From positions 1 to 48,347 of the forward strand of contig DATAAF010000074.1 of assembly GCA_036260255.1 (NCBI GenBank): a stretch of DNA of 48,347 nucleotides, given 5' to 3'. Below are positions 41,449-48,347 of this stretch, piece after piece (the first letter of the stretch is position 1; the number at the start of each line of letters is the position of its first letter). A program made the translations under genes and the position numbers. The notes below the pieces were generated by a model. It searched no databases, was not told where the DNA came from, and saw only the letters and a program-made list of their open reading frames with translations. This stretch comes from DASZJY01 sp036260255 (lineage in GTDB: Bacteria > Actinomycetota > Acidimicrobiia > Acidimicrobiales > AC-14).

Positions 41449-43119
41449 TCAGGCCTGGGTGACGGCGCCCTTCTCCGCGCCCGTCACCAGGCGGGCGAAC
41501 TTGGCCAGCACGCCCGACGTGTAACGGGGCGGGGGCAGCTTCCAGTCGGCCCGGCGGGCGGCGAGGGTCTGCTCGTCGACCAGCAGGTCGATGGTGCGGG
41601 CGTCGGCGTCGATGACGATGCGGTCGCCGTCGGCCACCAAGGCGATGGGACCGCCGTCGACCGCCTCGGGGGCCACGTGGGCCACGCACAGGCCATGCGT
41701 TCCGCCCGAGAAGCGGCCGTCGGTGACGAGGGCGGCGTCGGACCCCCGTCCCGCCCCCTTCATGGCGCCGGTGACCGCCAGCATCTCCCGCATCCCCGGG
41801 CCCCCCTTGGGCCCCTCGTAGCGGATGACCACGACGTCGCCGGGCCCGATGCGGCCGGCCACGATCGCCTCCATGGCGCCGTCCTCCCCGTCGAACACCC
41901 GGGCGGTGCCCTCGAACCGCAGCTGGTCGACGCCGGCCACCTTGATCACCGCGCCGTTGGGGGCCAACGAGCCGCGGAGGATGGCGATGCCGCCCTCGGC
42001 GTGGATGGGCTGGTCGAGGGGGTGGACGACGTCGCCGTCGGGCGGCGGAGGGTCGAGGGCGGCCAGGTTCTCGGCGACAGTGCGGCCGGTGACGGTGAGG
42101 CAGTCGCCGTGGAGCAGGCCCGCCTCGAGAAGCTGGCGCATGACCACCGCGACTCCGCCGACCCGGTCGAGGTCGACCATGTGATAGCGGCCGTGGGGCT
42201 TCATGTCGGCGACGTGGGCGACCCGCCGGCCGACCTTGTTGAAGTCCTCCAGGTCGAGCTCGACGCGGGCCTCGGTGGCAATGGCGAGGAGGTGGAGGAC
42301 GGCGTTGGTCGACCCCCCGAGGGCGTTGACGACGGCGATGGCGTTCTCGAACGCCTCCCGGGTGAGGATCTGGCGGGGCCGGATGCCGGCCTCGAGCAGG
42401 GCCACGACCGCCTCGCCGCTGGCGTAGGCGAGGTCGTCCCGGCGGCGGTCGACGGCCGGGGGCGACGACGACCCGGGCAGGCTCAGGCCCAGGGCCTCGG
42501 CGACCGACGCCATCGTGTTGGCGGTGAACATTCCCGCGCAGGCGCCCTCGGTGGGACAGGCGTTGCGCTCGATGAGGGCCAGCTCCTCGGCGCTGAGCGC
42601 GCCAGCGGCGTGGGCGCCGACCGCCTCGAAGACGCTGACGATGTCGAGGGCCTCGCCCCGCTTCCCGCGGCCCGGGAGGATCGTGCCGCCGTAGAGGAAG
42701 ACGCTGGGCACGTTGAGGCGGGCGGCGGCCATCATCATCCCGGGGAGCGACTTGTCGCAGCCGGCGAAGGTGACGAGGGCGTCGAAGCGCTCGGCGTGCA
42801 TGACCGTCTCGACCGAGTCGGCGATGACCTCGCGGCTCACCAGCGACGCCCGCATCCCCTCGTGGCCCATGGAGATGCCGTCGGAGATGGCGATGGTCAT
42901 GAACTCGATGGGGAACCCGCCGGCGGCCCTGACGCCGTCCTTGGCCCGCTTGGCCAGCCGGTCGAGGGGCATGTTGCAGGGCGTGACCTCGTTCCAGCTG
43001 CTGGCCACGCCGACCTGGGGCTTGTCCCAGTCGTCGTCGGTCATCCCGACCGCCCGCAGCATCGCCCTCGCCGGCGCCCGGGCGAACCCTTCGGTGACCT
43101 CTCTCGACAGCCGCTCCAT
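41449..43119 (-). CDS. ilvD: Dihydroxy-acid dehydratase
   Basis: Dehydrates dihydroxyisovalerate and dihydroxymethylvalerate, the step before IlvE. 556 aa. Fe-S cluster cysteines are in FAGCDKSLPGMMMA and NACPTEGACAGMFTANTMAS; VTDGRFSGGTHGLCVAHVAP closes the active site. ATG is 6 nt after TAAGCT, so leaderless and outside attenuation control, in contrast to ilvBNC. Confidence 0.97.
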   Translation of the reverse strand: MERLSREVTEGFARAPARAMLRAVGMTDDDWDKPQVGVASSWNEVTPCNMPLDRLAKRAKDGVRAAGGFPIEFMTIAISDGISMGHEGMRASLVSREVIADSVETVMHAERFDALVTFAGCDKSLPGMMMAAARLNVPSVFLYGGTILPGRGKRGEALDIVSVFEAVGAHAAGALSAEELALIERNACPTEGACAGMFTANTMASVAEALGLSLPGSSSPPAVDRRRDDLAYASGEAVVALLEAGIRPRQILTREAFENAIAVVNALGGSTNAVLHLLAIATEARVELDLEDFNKVGRRVAHVADMKPHGRYHMVDLDRVGGVAVVMRQLLEAGLLHGDCLTVTGRTVAENLAALDPPPPDGDVVHPLDQPIHAEGGIAILRGSLAPNGAVIKVAGVDQLRFEGTARVFDGEDGAMEAIVAGRIGPGDVVVIRYEGPKGGPGMREMLAVTGAMKGAGRGSDAALVTDGRFSGGTHGLCVAHVAPEAVDGGPIALVADGDRIVIDADARTIDLLVDEQTLAARRADWKLPPPRYTSGVLAKFARLVTGAEKGAVTQA

Positions 43120-43125
43120 ACCCGG

Positions 43126-43131
43126 AGCTTA
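43126..43131 (-). promoter_or_regulatory. ilvD -10 box (leaderless)
   Basis: Minus strand TAAGCT, exactly 6 nt before ATG 43119; no Shine-Dalgarno sequence. Confidence 0.6.
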
Positions 43132-43523
43132 GGATCGCCTCCGCCGAACTGTTCGGGAAAACGGTCGCTGGGGAGCCATAGGGCCGATCAGCTCGCGCAG
43201 GTGGCGGTCGGCCAAGGGCCCTGCGGGTCCCGGGTCCGGGTCCGGTGGCTCGTTTCCGGTGCCCGCAGGTGCAGTTCGGCGAACTGACCGGCGAGCACTC
43301 CCTCGGCCGCCGGGGCGGGGCGGGAAGCGCACTGCTCGTCGTGCTGGTCGACGAGGCCACGCGTGCCAGCGGCGGCTGAGTCGGAGCTCGAGCGCGCGGC
43401 TCTGGGAGCTCCTCGTGCAGCTTCCCGGCCCTCCCCTCGTGGCGCAGCACGAGGTGCGCCTTCTCCGCGGGCGCCGGGCCCGCGCGGTCAGTGGGGGGCG
43501 GCGTAACGACAGAGGGCCCTGCC
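43132..43523. other. Intergenic region between ilvD and the egt operon
   Basis: About 390 bp with several open frames on both strands that come only from high GC and look unlike protein. No RNA, repeat or terminator is recognised. It must hold the upstream parts of the two divergent promoters. Confidence 0.4.
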
Positions 43524-43579
43524 TAGACTGACGGCGGCGGAGTTGCTCACGACGGGCGAGCAGGCGTGCGGCCCTGCTC
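43524..43579 (+). promoter_or_regulatory. egt promoter and 5'-UTR hairpin
   Basis: TAGACT at 43524-43529 gives a predicted start near 43536 and a 5' UTR of about 60 nt. It contains a 7-bp hairpin GAGCAGG / CCTGCTC with an 8-nt loop (43558-43579) just before the Shine-Dalgarno sequence GGAGG of the short upstream ORF. Confidence 0.5.
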
Positions 43580-43594
43580 AGAACGGAGGTACCG

Positions 43595-43669
43595 ATGATG
43601 ACGCTCGAGCTGTGGCTCGCACCCGTCCGCAACCTGGACTGGGTCTCGGTCCGCTTCGGCCTCCGGTGA
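43595..43669 (+). CDS. 24-aa upstream ORF of egtB
   Basis: Starts at ATG 43595 (or 43598) with CGGAGG at a good distance and encodes MMTLELWLAPVRNLDW followed by VSVRFGLR. Its TGA overlaps the GTG start of egtB (GTGA), and egtB has no Shine-Dalgarno sequence of its own, so ribosomes probably reach egtB by finishing this ORF. It is either a coupling device or a regulatory leader peptide. No Cys or His codons that would obviously sense an ergothioneine precursor; it is rich in Leu, Arg and Trp. Confidence 0.6.
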   Translation: MMTLELWLAPVRNLDWVSVRFGLR

Positions 43670-44970
43670 GCGTCGTGGAACTGAGGACGGTCGTGGCCGC
43701 CGAGCTCGACCGCGGCCGTCGCCGCTCGCTCGAGCTGCTGGCGCCCCTGCCCGACGAGGAGCTGGTGCGCCAACACTCGCCGATCATGTCCCCCCTCGTC
43801 TGGGACCTGGCCCACGTCGGCAACTACGAGGAGCTGTGGCTGCTGCGGGCGGTGGCCGGCACCCCGCCGATCGACGCGAGCCTCGACGACCTCTACGACG
43901 CCTTCCGCCACCCCCGCCCCAGCCGCCCCGCCCTTCCCGTGCTCCCCCCTCCCGAGGCCCGGCGGTACATCGCCGACGTGCGGGGCCGGGTCCTCGACGT
44001 CCTCGAGCGGGTCGACCTCGACGGCGACGACCGCCCGCTCCTCGCCGGCGCCTTCGTCTACGGGATGGTCGTCCAGCACGAGCACCAGCACGACGAGACG
44101 ATGCTCGCCACCCTGCAGCTCATGGACGGCGAGGGGTACCGTCCGCTGGCGCCCCCGCCCCCGACGGGAACTCCACCGGCCCGTCCCGAGGTTCGGGTTC
44201 CCGCCGGCCCGTTCGTCATGGGCACCGACGAGGATCCCTGGGCGTACGACAACGAGCGCCCCGCCCACGTCATCGACCTCCCCGCCTTCTGGCTCGACAC
44301 CACCCCCGTCACCAACGGCGCCTACCTCGATTTCGTGGAGGACGGCGGCTACGACGACCGCCGGTGGTGGAGCGACGACGGGTGGAGCTGGCGCCGACAG
44401 GCGCCCGACGCCCACGCCCACCCCCGGTTCTGGCGTCGCACCGGGCCGGGCTCGTGGGCCCGCCGCCGGTTCGGGTTCGAGGAGGACCTGCCGCCCGACG
44501 AGCCCGTCCAGCACGTGTGCTGGCACGAGGCCGCCGCCTACGCCTCCTGGGCGGGCAAGCGGCTGCCCACCGAGGCCGAGTGGGAGAAGGCGGCGTCGTG
44601 GGCACCCGACGGGGCCAAGCGCCGCTACCCGTGGGGCGACGCGGACGAGGCCGACCGGGCCAACCTGGGCCAGCGCCACTTCCGGCCCGCGCCGGTGGGC
44701 GCCTACCCCGGCGGCACCAGCCCGTCGGGCGCGCAGCAGCTGATCGGCGACGTGTGGGAATGGACGTCCAGCGACTTCGACCGCTATCCCGGGTTCCGGT
44801 CGTTCCCGTACCGGGAGTACTCCGAGGTGTTCTTCGGCTCGGGCTACAAGGTCCTGCGAGGCGGGTCGTGGGCCACCGCCCCGTGCGCGGCGCGGACGAC
44901 CTTCCGCAACTGGGACCACCCCATCCGCCGCCAGATCTTCGCCGGGTTCCGCTGCGCCCGCGACTCCTGA
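43666..44970 (+). CDS. egtB: Ergothioneine sulfoxide synthase EgtB
   Basis: Iron-dependent C-S bond formation between hercynine and gamma-glutamylcysteine (or cysteine). 434 aa from GTG 43666. The N-terminal DinB-like domain has iron ligands in MSPLVWDLAHVGNYEE and VVQHEHQHDETML. The C-terminal formylglycine-generating-enzyme-like domain has GPFVMGTDEDPWAYDNERPA and, later, GDVWEWTSSDF and LRGGSWATAP. First enzyme of egtBCDE; translation is coupled to the 24-aa ORF. Confidence 0.95.
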   Translation: MSVVELRTVVAAELDRGRRRSLELLAPLPDEELVRQHSPIMSPLVWDLAHVGNYEELWLLRAVAGTPPIDASLDDLYDAFRHPRPSRPALPVLPPPEARRYIADVRGRVLDVLERVDLDGDDRPLLAGAFVYGMVVQHEHQHDETMLATLQLMDGEGYRPLAPPPPTGTPPARPEVRVPAGPFVMGTDEDPWAYDNERPAHVIDLPAFWLDTTPVTNGAYLDFVEDGGYDDRRWWSDDGWSWRRQAPDAHAHPRFWRRTGPGSWARRRFGFEEDLPPDEPVQHVCWHEAAAYASWAGKRLPTEAEWEKAASWAPDGAKRRYPWGDADEADRANLGQRHFRPAPVGAYPGGTSPSGAQQLIGDVWEWTSSDFDRYPGFRSFPYREYSEVFFGSGYKVLRGGSWATAPCAARTTFRNWDHPIRRQIFAGFRCARDS

Positions 44971-45005
44971 ACGCCGGCGGCGCCGCCCCACCCTCGCCTC
45001 GAGTC

Positions 45006-45758
45006 ATGTGCCGGTTCGTCGCCTACCTCGGCCCGCCGCTCAGCCTCCAGGCGCTCCTGTACGACCCGCCCCACAGCCTCGTGCGCCAGAGCTGGGCGCC
45101 CCGCCACCAGCGCCGGGGGGCGGTCAACGCCGACGGCTTCGGAGTGGGCTGGTACGACCACCATGTCCGCGCCGAACCGGCCCGGTGGCGGACGCCCCGC
45201 CCCGCCTGGGCCGAGCGCTCCTTCGCCAGCGTCGCCGGACTCGTACGCTCGACCGCCGTGCTGGCGGCCCTGCGTGATGCCACCCCGCCGTCGCCCGTGG
45301 AGGAGAGCGGCACGCCCCCGTTCACCGCGGGGCCCTGGCTCTTCGCCCACAACGGCCGGGTCGACGGGTTCGCCGGCGGCGGTCCCACCAACGCGGTCCT
45401 TCGCCGCCTGGTCTCCGACCCGAGGACGGCCGGCATCGAAGGGGCATCGGACTCCGAGGTCCTGTTCGCCCTCGCCCTCGACCGTCTCGACGCCGGCGCC
45501 GACCCCGGTCGGGCCCTCGCCGACGTCGTCGCCACCGTCAGCGGGATCGTCCCGGCCCGGCTCAACCTGGTGCTGACCGACGGCCACCGCCTGGCTGCCA
45601 CCGCGTGGGGCGAGTCCCTCTTCGTCAAGGAGGGCGACGACGCCGTGCTGGTCGCGTCCGAGCCCCACGACGACGACGGGCGGTGGACCCCCGTCCCCGA
45701 CGGCTCCCTGGTGGTGGTCGACCGTTCGGGCGCCGTCGTGGCGCCACTCACGCCATGA
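45006..45758 (+). CDS. egtC: Gamma-glutamyl-hercynylcysteine sulfoxide hydrolase EgtC
   Basis: Class II glutamine-amidotransferase fold that removes the gamma-glutamyl group. 250 aa. Met is followed by the nucleophile Cys2 (MCRFVAYLGPPLSLQALLYD), then ADGFGVGWYD, FAHNGRVDGF and SDSEVLFALALDRL. It implies that the EgtB step here uses gamma-glutamylcysteine. Starts 35 nt after egtB, and its stop overlaps egtD (ATGA). Confidence 0.94.
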   Translation: MCRFVAYLGPPLSLQALLYDPPHSLVRQSWAPRHQRRGAVNADGFGVGWYDHHVRAEPARWRTPRPAWAERSFASVAGLVRSTAVLAALRDATPPSPVEESGTPPFTAGPWLFAHNGRVDGFAGGGPTNAVLRRLVSDPRTAGIEGASDSEVLFALALDRLDAGADPGRALADVVATVSGIVPARLNLVLTDGHRLAATAWGESLFVKEGDDAVLVASEPHDDDGRWTPVPDGSLVVVDRSGAVVAPLTP

Positions 45759-46723
45759 AGCCCCGGTTCGACGTCCACCTCTCCGGCGAGGACCTCAAGG
45801 CCGCCCTCCGCGCCGACGTGTCCGCCGGGCTGGCGGCGGTTCCCAAGGAGGTGCCGCCCAAGTGGTTCTACGACGAGCGGGGGTCGCAGCTGTTCGAGGA
45901 GATCACCCGCCTCCCCGAGTACTACCTCACCCGGGCCGAACGGGAGATCCTCGACGAACGGGCCTTCTACGTCGCCGGGTTCACCAAGGCGGACACGCTG
46001 GTCGAGCTGGGGTCGGGCTCCTCGGCCAAGACCCGGCTCCTGCTCGACGCGCTCCGCGACGTCGGCTGCGTCCGCCGGTTCATCCCCTTCGAGATGAGCG
46101 AGAGCACGCTGCGCCGGGCGGCGGCCGACATCGCCGAGGAGTACCCCGACGTCGAGGTCCACGCGGTCGTCGGCGACTTCGAGCGCCACCTCGACGCCAT
46201 CCCGGGCGAGGGCACGCGGCTCTTCGCCTTCCTGGGCGGCACGATCGGCAACCTGGTCGACGACGCCCGGGCCCGGTTCCTCGCTTCCCTCTCGGCCAAC
46301 ATGGTCCCGGGCGACAGCCTGCTGCTGGGCACCGACCTCCTGAAGTCGCCCGCCCGGATGGTCGCGGCGTACGACGACAGCAGAGGCGTCACCGCCGAGT
46401 TCAACCGCAACCTGCTGGTCGTGCTCAACCGTGAGCTGCACGCCGACTTCGAGCCCGAGGCGTTCGGCCACGTCGCCAGGTTCGAGCCGGAGGGCGAGTG
46501 GATCGAGATGTGGCTGCGGGCCGACGAAGCCCAGGTCGTGGTCGTCGACGACCTCGGGATGACCGTGCCCTTCGAAACGGCTGAGGTCATGCGCACGGAG
46601 ATCAGCGCCAAGTTCCGCCGCACGGGGATCGAGGAGGAGCTGGGGAACGCCGACCTGGCCCTGGGGCGCTGGTGGACGGACTCGGCGGGGGACTTCGCCG
46701 TCTCGCTGTCGTTCCGGGAGTGA
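45755..46723 (+). CDS. egtD: L-Histidine N-alpha-methyltransferase EgtD
   Basis: Makes hercynine by trimethylating histidine with SAM. 322 aa, standard. FYDERGSQLFEEITRLPEYY is the entry motif, VELGSGSSAKTRLLLDAL binds SAM, and FLGGTIGNL is conserved in the family, as is FNRNLLVVLNRELHADF. Start overlaps the egtC stop; egtE begins 10 nt after it. Confidence 0.95.
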   Translation: MKPRFDVHLSGEDLKAALRADVSAGLAAVPKEVPPKWFYDERGSQLFEEITRLPEYYLTRAEREILDERAFYVAGFTKADTLVELGSGSSAKTRLLLDALRDVGCVRRFIPFEMSESTLRRAAADIAEEYPDVEVHAVVGDFERHLDAIPGEGTRLFAFLGGTIGNLVDDARARFLASLSANMVPGDSLLLGTDLLKSPARMVAAYDDSRGVTAEFNRNLLVVLNRELHADFEPEAFGHVARFEPEGEWIEMWLRADEAQVVVVDDLGMTVPFETAEVMRTEISAKFRRTGIEEELGNADLALGRWWTDSAGDFAVSLSFRE

Positions 46724-46733
46724 GGGCGCCGGC

Positions 46734-47906
46734 GTGATCGACGTCGCCCGGGCCCGCGACGAGACGCCGGGGTGCCGGTCGGTCGCCCACCTGAACAACG
46801 CCGGCGCCGCCCTGCAGCCCAAGCCGGTGCTCGACGCCGTGCTGTCGCATCTCGGCCTCGAGGCGCGCATCGGCGGCTACGAGGCGGCGGACCGCAACGC
46901 CGAGGCAGTCGAGCGCCCGTACCGGGCGCTGGCCGAGTTGCTGAACTGCTCGGCGGCCGAGATGGCGGTGATGGAGAGCGCCACGCGCGCATGGCAGGCC
47001 GCGTTCCTGTCGGTTGCTCTCGAGCCGGGCGACCGGGTGCTCACCTCGGCGGCCGAGTACGGGAGCAACTACCTCCAGATGCTGCACTCGGCGGCGCGAC
47101 GGGGCGTCTCGGTGGAGGTGGTGCCCGACGACGAGTCGGGCCAGGTATCCGTCGACGCCCTCGCCGACGCCCTCGACGAGCGGGTCAAGCTGGTGGCCGT
47201 CACCCACGTGCCGACGGGCGGCGGCCTCGTCAACCCCGCCCCCGCCGTGGGCCGGCTGGCCCGCGCCGCCGGGGCGCTGTACCTGCTCGACGCCTGCCAG
47301 TCGATCGGCCAGGTCCCCATCGACGTCGACGAGGTGGGCTGCGACTTCCTGGCCGCCACCAGCCGCAAGTATCTCCGCGGCCCCCGGGGCGTCGGGCTGC
47401 TCTACGCCCGGGCGACCACCGCCGGGCAGTTGGAACCGGCCCTACCCGACCTCCGCTCGGCGACGTGGGAGGCCGCCGACCGGTATGCCTTCCGCCCCGA
47501 CGCCCGCCGCTTCGAGGCGTGGGAGATGCCGATGGCCGCCAAGATCGGCCTCGGGGTGGCCGTCGACTACGCCCTGGCGTGGGGCCTCCCCGACATCTGG
47601 GACCGGGTGCGGCGGCTCGCCGACGAGCTCCGCCACCGCCTCGCCGAGCTCCCGGGCGTCGCCGTGCACGACCTCGGCGTCGAGCGCTGCGGCATCGTCA
47701 CCTTCTCGGTACGGCGCAGGGACCCGGAGGAGGTCCGCCGGTCGCTCGGTGCCGCCGGCGTCAACGTGTCGGTGGCGGAGGCCGGGTCGGCGCGCCTCGA
47801 CTTCGACCGGCGGCACCTGGCGGCGGTGGTGCGGGCGTCGGTGCACTACTACAACGACGACGCCGACCTCGACCGCTGCTGCCGGGCGGTGGCGGCCCTC
47901 GCCTGA
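46734..47906 (+). CDS. egtE: Class V aminotransferase, EgtE-type C-S lyase
   Basis: PLP enzyme in the position of egtE, which releases ergothioneine from hercynylcysteine sulfoxide. 390 aa. HLNNAGAALQPKPVLDAVL begins the fold, and the PLP Lys is in ATSRKYLRGPRGVGLLYAR. The other PLP contacts are in VTHVPTGGGLVNPA and LLDACQSIGQVPIDV. GTG start. EgtE members of different bacteria are diverse, so the name rests on fold plus operon position. Confidence 0.85.
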   Translation: MIDVARARDETPGCRSVAHLNNAGAALQPKPVLDAVLSHLGLEARIGGYEAADRNAEAVERPYRALAELLNCSAAEMAVMESATRAWQAAFLSVALEPGDRVLTSAAEYGSNYLQMLHSAARRGVSVEVVPDDESGQVSVDALADALDERVKLVAVTHVPTGGGLVNPAPAVGRLARAAGALYLLDACQSIGQVPIDVDEVGCDFLAATSRKYLRGPRGVGLLYARATTAGQLEPALPDLRSATWEAADRYAFRPDARRFEAWEMPMAAKIGLGVAVDYALAWGLPDIWDRVRRLADELRHRLAELPGVAVHDLGVERCGIVTFSVRRRDPEEVRRSLGAAGVNVSVAEAGSARLDFDRRHLAAVVRASVHYYNDDADLDRCCRAVAALA

Positions 47907-47948
47907 CCACCGCCCGGCGCAGCCGGTCGGTACTACTCCGCTACTGCG

Positions 47949-48347
47949 CTACTTGAACCGGCGCATCTCCCGGAAGATGTCCCGTGCCATCTCCCGCCGG
48001 CTCCGGCGCCGGCCGTCACCTGCCGCCGGCGGCAGCGTGTGGCCGGATGCGGGCGACGGAGCGGCCTGGCCCGGAAGACCCTTGCTGCCCATGAGGAACA
48101 GGCCGCCGAGGGTCAGCGCCATCGCCGCCCAGGCCACCTTCAGGTCGTTGTCCGACCCGGTGCGGACCAGCGCCCCCCTGACGGTGGTGGGCGTCGGGCA
48201 CGCCGGCGTCGGCGTCGGGCACTGCGGGGTGGGCGCCGGGCAGGACGGCGTCGGGCAGGTGGTCGTGGGCGTGGGGCAGGTCGGCGTCGGGCACCTGGGA
48301 ACGGTCGTCGTCGGGCACGACACCGGCGGGCAGGCCGTGGTGGTGGT
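47949..48347 (-). CDS. Cys-Pro-Thr repeat membrane protein (partial, 5' end off window)
   Basis: 132 codons visible and open to the window end, so the N-terminus is missing. About the first 57 visible residues are spaced Cys-Pro-Thr repeats such as RCPTPTCPTPTTTCPTPSCP and QCPTPTPACPTPTT; Cys recurs every 4-9 residues. Then come a hydrophobic helix (WAAMALTLGGLFLMGSKG) and a basic tail ending SRREMARDIFREMRRFK. This is a repeat stalk, one membrane span and a positively charged cytoplasmic end, likely with the repeats outside. No family recognised. Disulfides or metal binding along the stalk are possible. Confidence 0.6.
   Translation of the reverse strand, partial: TTTTACPPVSCPTTTVPRCPTPTCPTPTTTCPTPSCPAPTPQCPTPTPACPTPTTVRGALVRTGSDNDLKVAWAAMALTLGGLFLMGSKGLPGQAAPSPASGHTLPPAAGDGRRRSRREMARDIFREMRRFK

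Noticed and set aside
43259..43531. 90-codon frame in the ilvD-egt gap
   Set aside because: Arg-rich, no homology I can recognise, no ribosome site, and a promoter-like TAGACT lies at its end.
48016..48318. 100-codon frame at the right end
   Set aside because: Out of frame with the Cys-Pro-Thr repeat gene, which continues open to the window edge and has a membrane helix and basic tail.

Overview
This 48.3 kb window comes from a very GC-rich actinobacterium. The evidence is an ergothioneine gene set (egtBCDE), a mycothiol-dependent isomerase-like protein, a deazaflavin-type nitroreductase, an IclR-type leuCD regulator, GTG starts, and many -10 boxes of form TANNNT 6-7 nt before a start codon (leaderless mRNAs). 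An archaeal-type ProRS and general gene content suggest a deep actinobacterial lineage such as Acidimicrobiia; that placement is inference.

Layout. 1-1860: an IS256-family element (1-1464) inserted into a frameshifted tyrosine-integrase remnant downstream of tRNA-Glu, i.e. a decayed integrated element. 1877-5613: tRNA-Glu(CTC), tRNA-Gln(CTG), a YdcF-like protein and gltX, then divergent proS. 5685-11650: BI-1-like membrane protein, epoxide-hydrolase-like protein, a conserved unknown, and the cimA-ilvE-leuB operon (minus strand) behind a peptide-encoding attenuator. 11729-14006: greA, an alpha/beta hydrolase, a small DUF4177-like protein and an IS1595-type transposase remnant. 14154-20300: Kelch lipoprotein and IclR regulator divergent from leuCD, a GNAT enzyme, a nitroreductase-like protein, a receiver-like unknown and an MDMPI-like protein. 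20312-22040: leuA behind a Leu-rich leader peptide and terminator. 22107-28868: a membrane-anchored basic protein, a 69-aa protein, serA, an AlkZ-like glycosylase, a GMC oxidoreductase and an aminotransferase. 28939-35543: a GT2 synthase with a probable N-terminal frameshift, a universal-stress-protein/UbiB-kinase fusion, serC and a PaiB-like protein. 35565-39069: ilvBNC behind a third attenuator. 39111-43119: WecA/MraY-like transferase, M23 peptidase and ilvD. 43524-47906: egtBCDE with a 24-aa upstream ORF. The window ends inside a Cys-Pro-Thr-repeat membrane protein.

How it works together. Nearly the whole branched-chain amino acid pathway (cimA, leuA, leuB, leuCD, ilvB, ilvN, ilvC, ilvD, ilvE) plus serA/serC lies here in several transcription units. 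CimA makes citramalate from pyruvate and acetyl-CoA, so isoleucine can be made without threonine deaminase, LeuCD and LeuB serving both the leucine and citramalate branches. Three units carry short leader ORFs, a first hairpin over the leader stop codon and an intrinsic terminator. The leader codons match the products: Leu-rich for leuA, Ile/Leu/Val for ilvBNC, and Ile/Val with no Leu for leuB-ilvE-cimA. leuCD instead has a divergent IclR-type regulator with a palindromic operator candidate. This division of control is the most interesting feature of the window.
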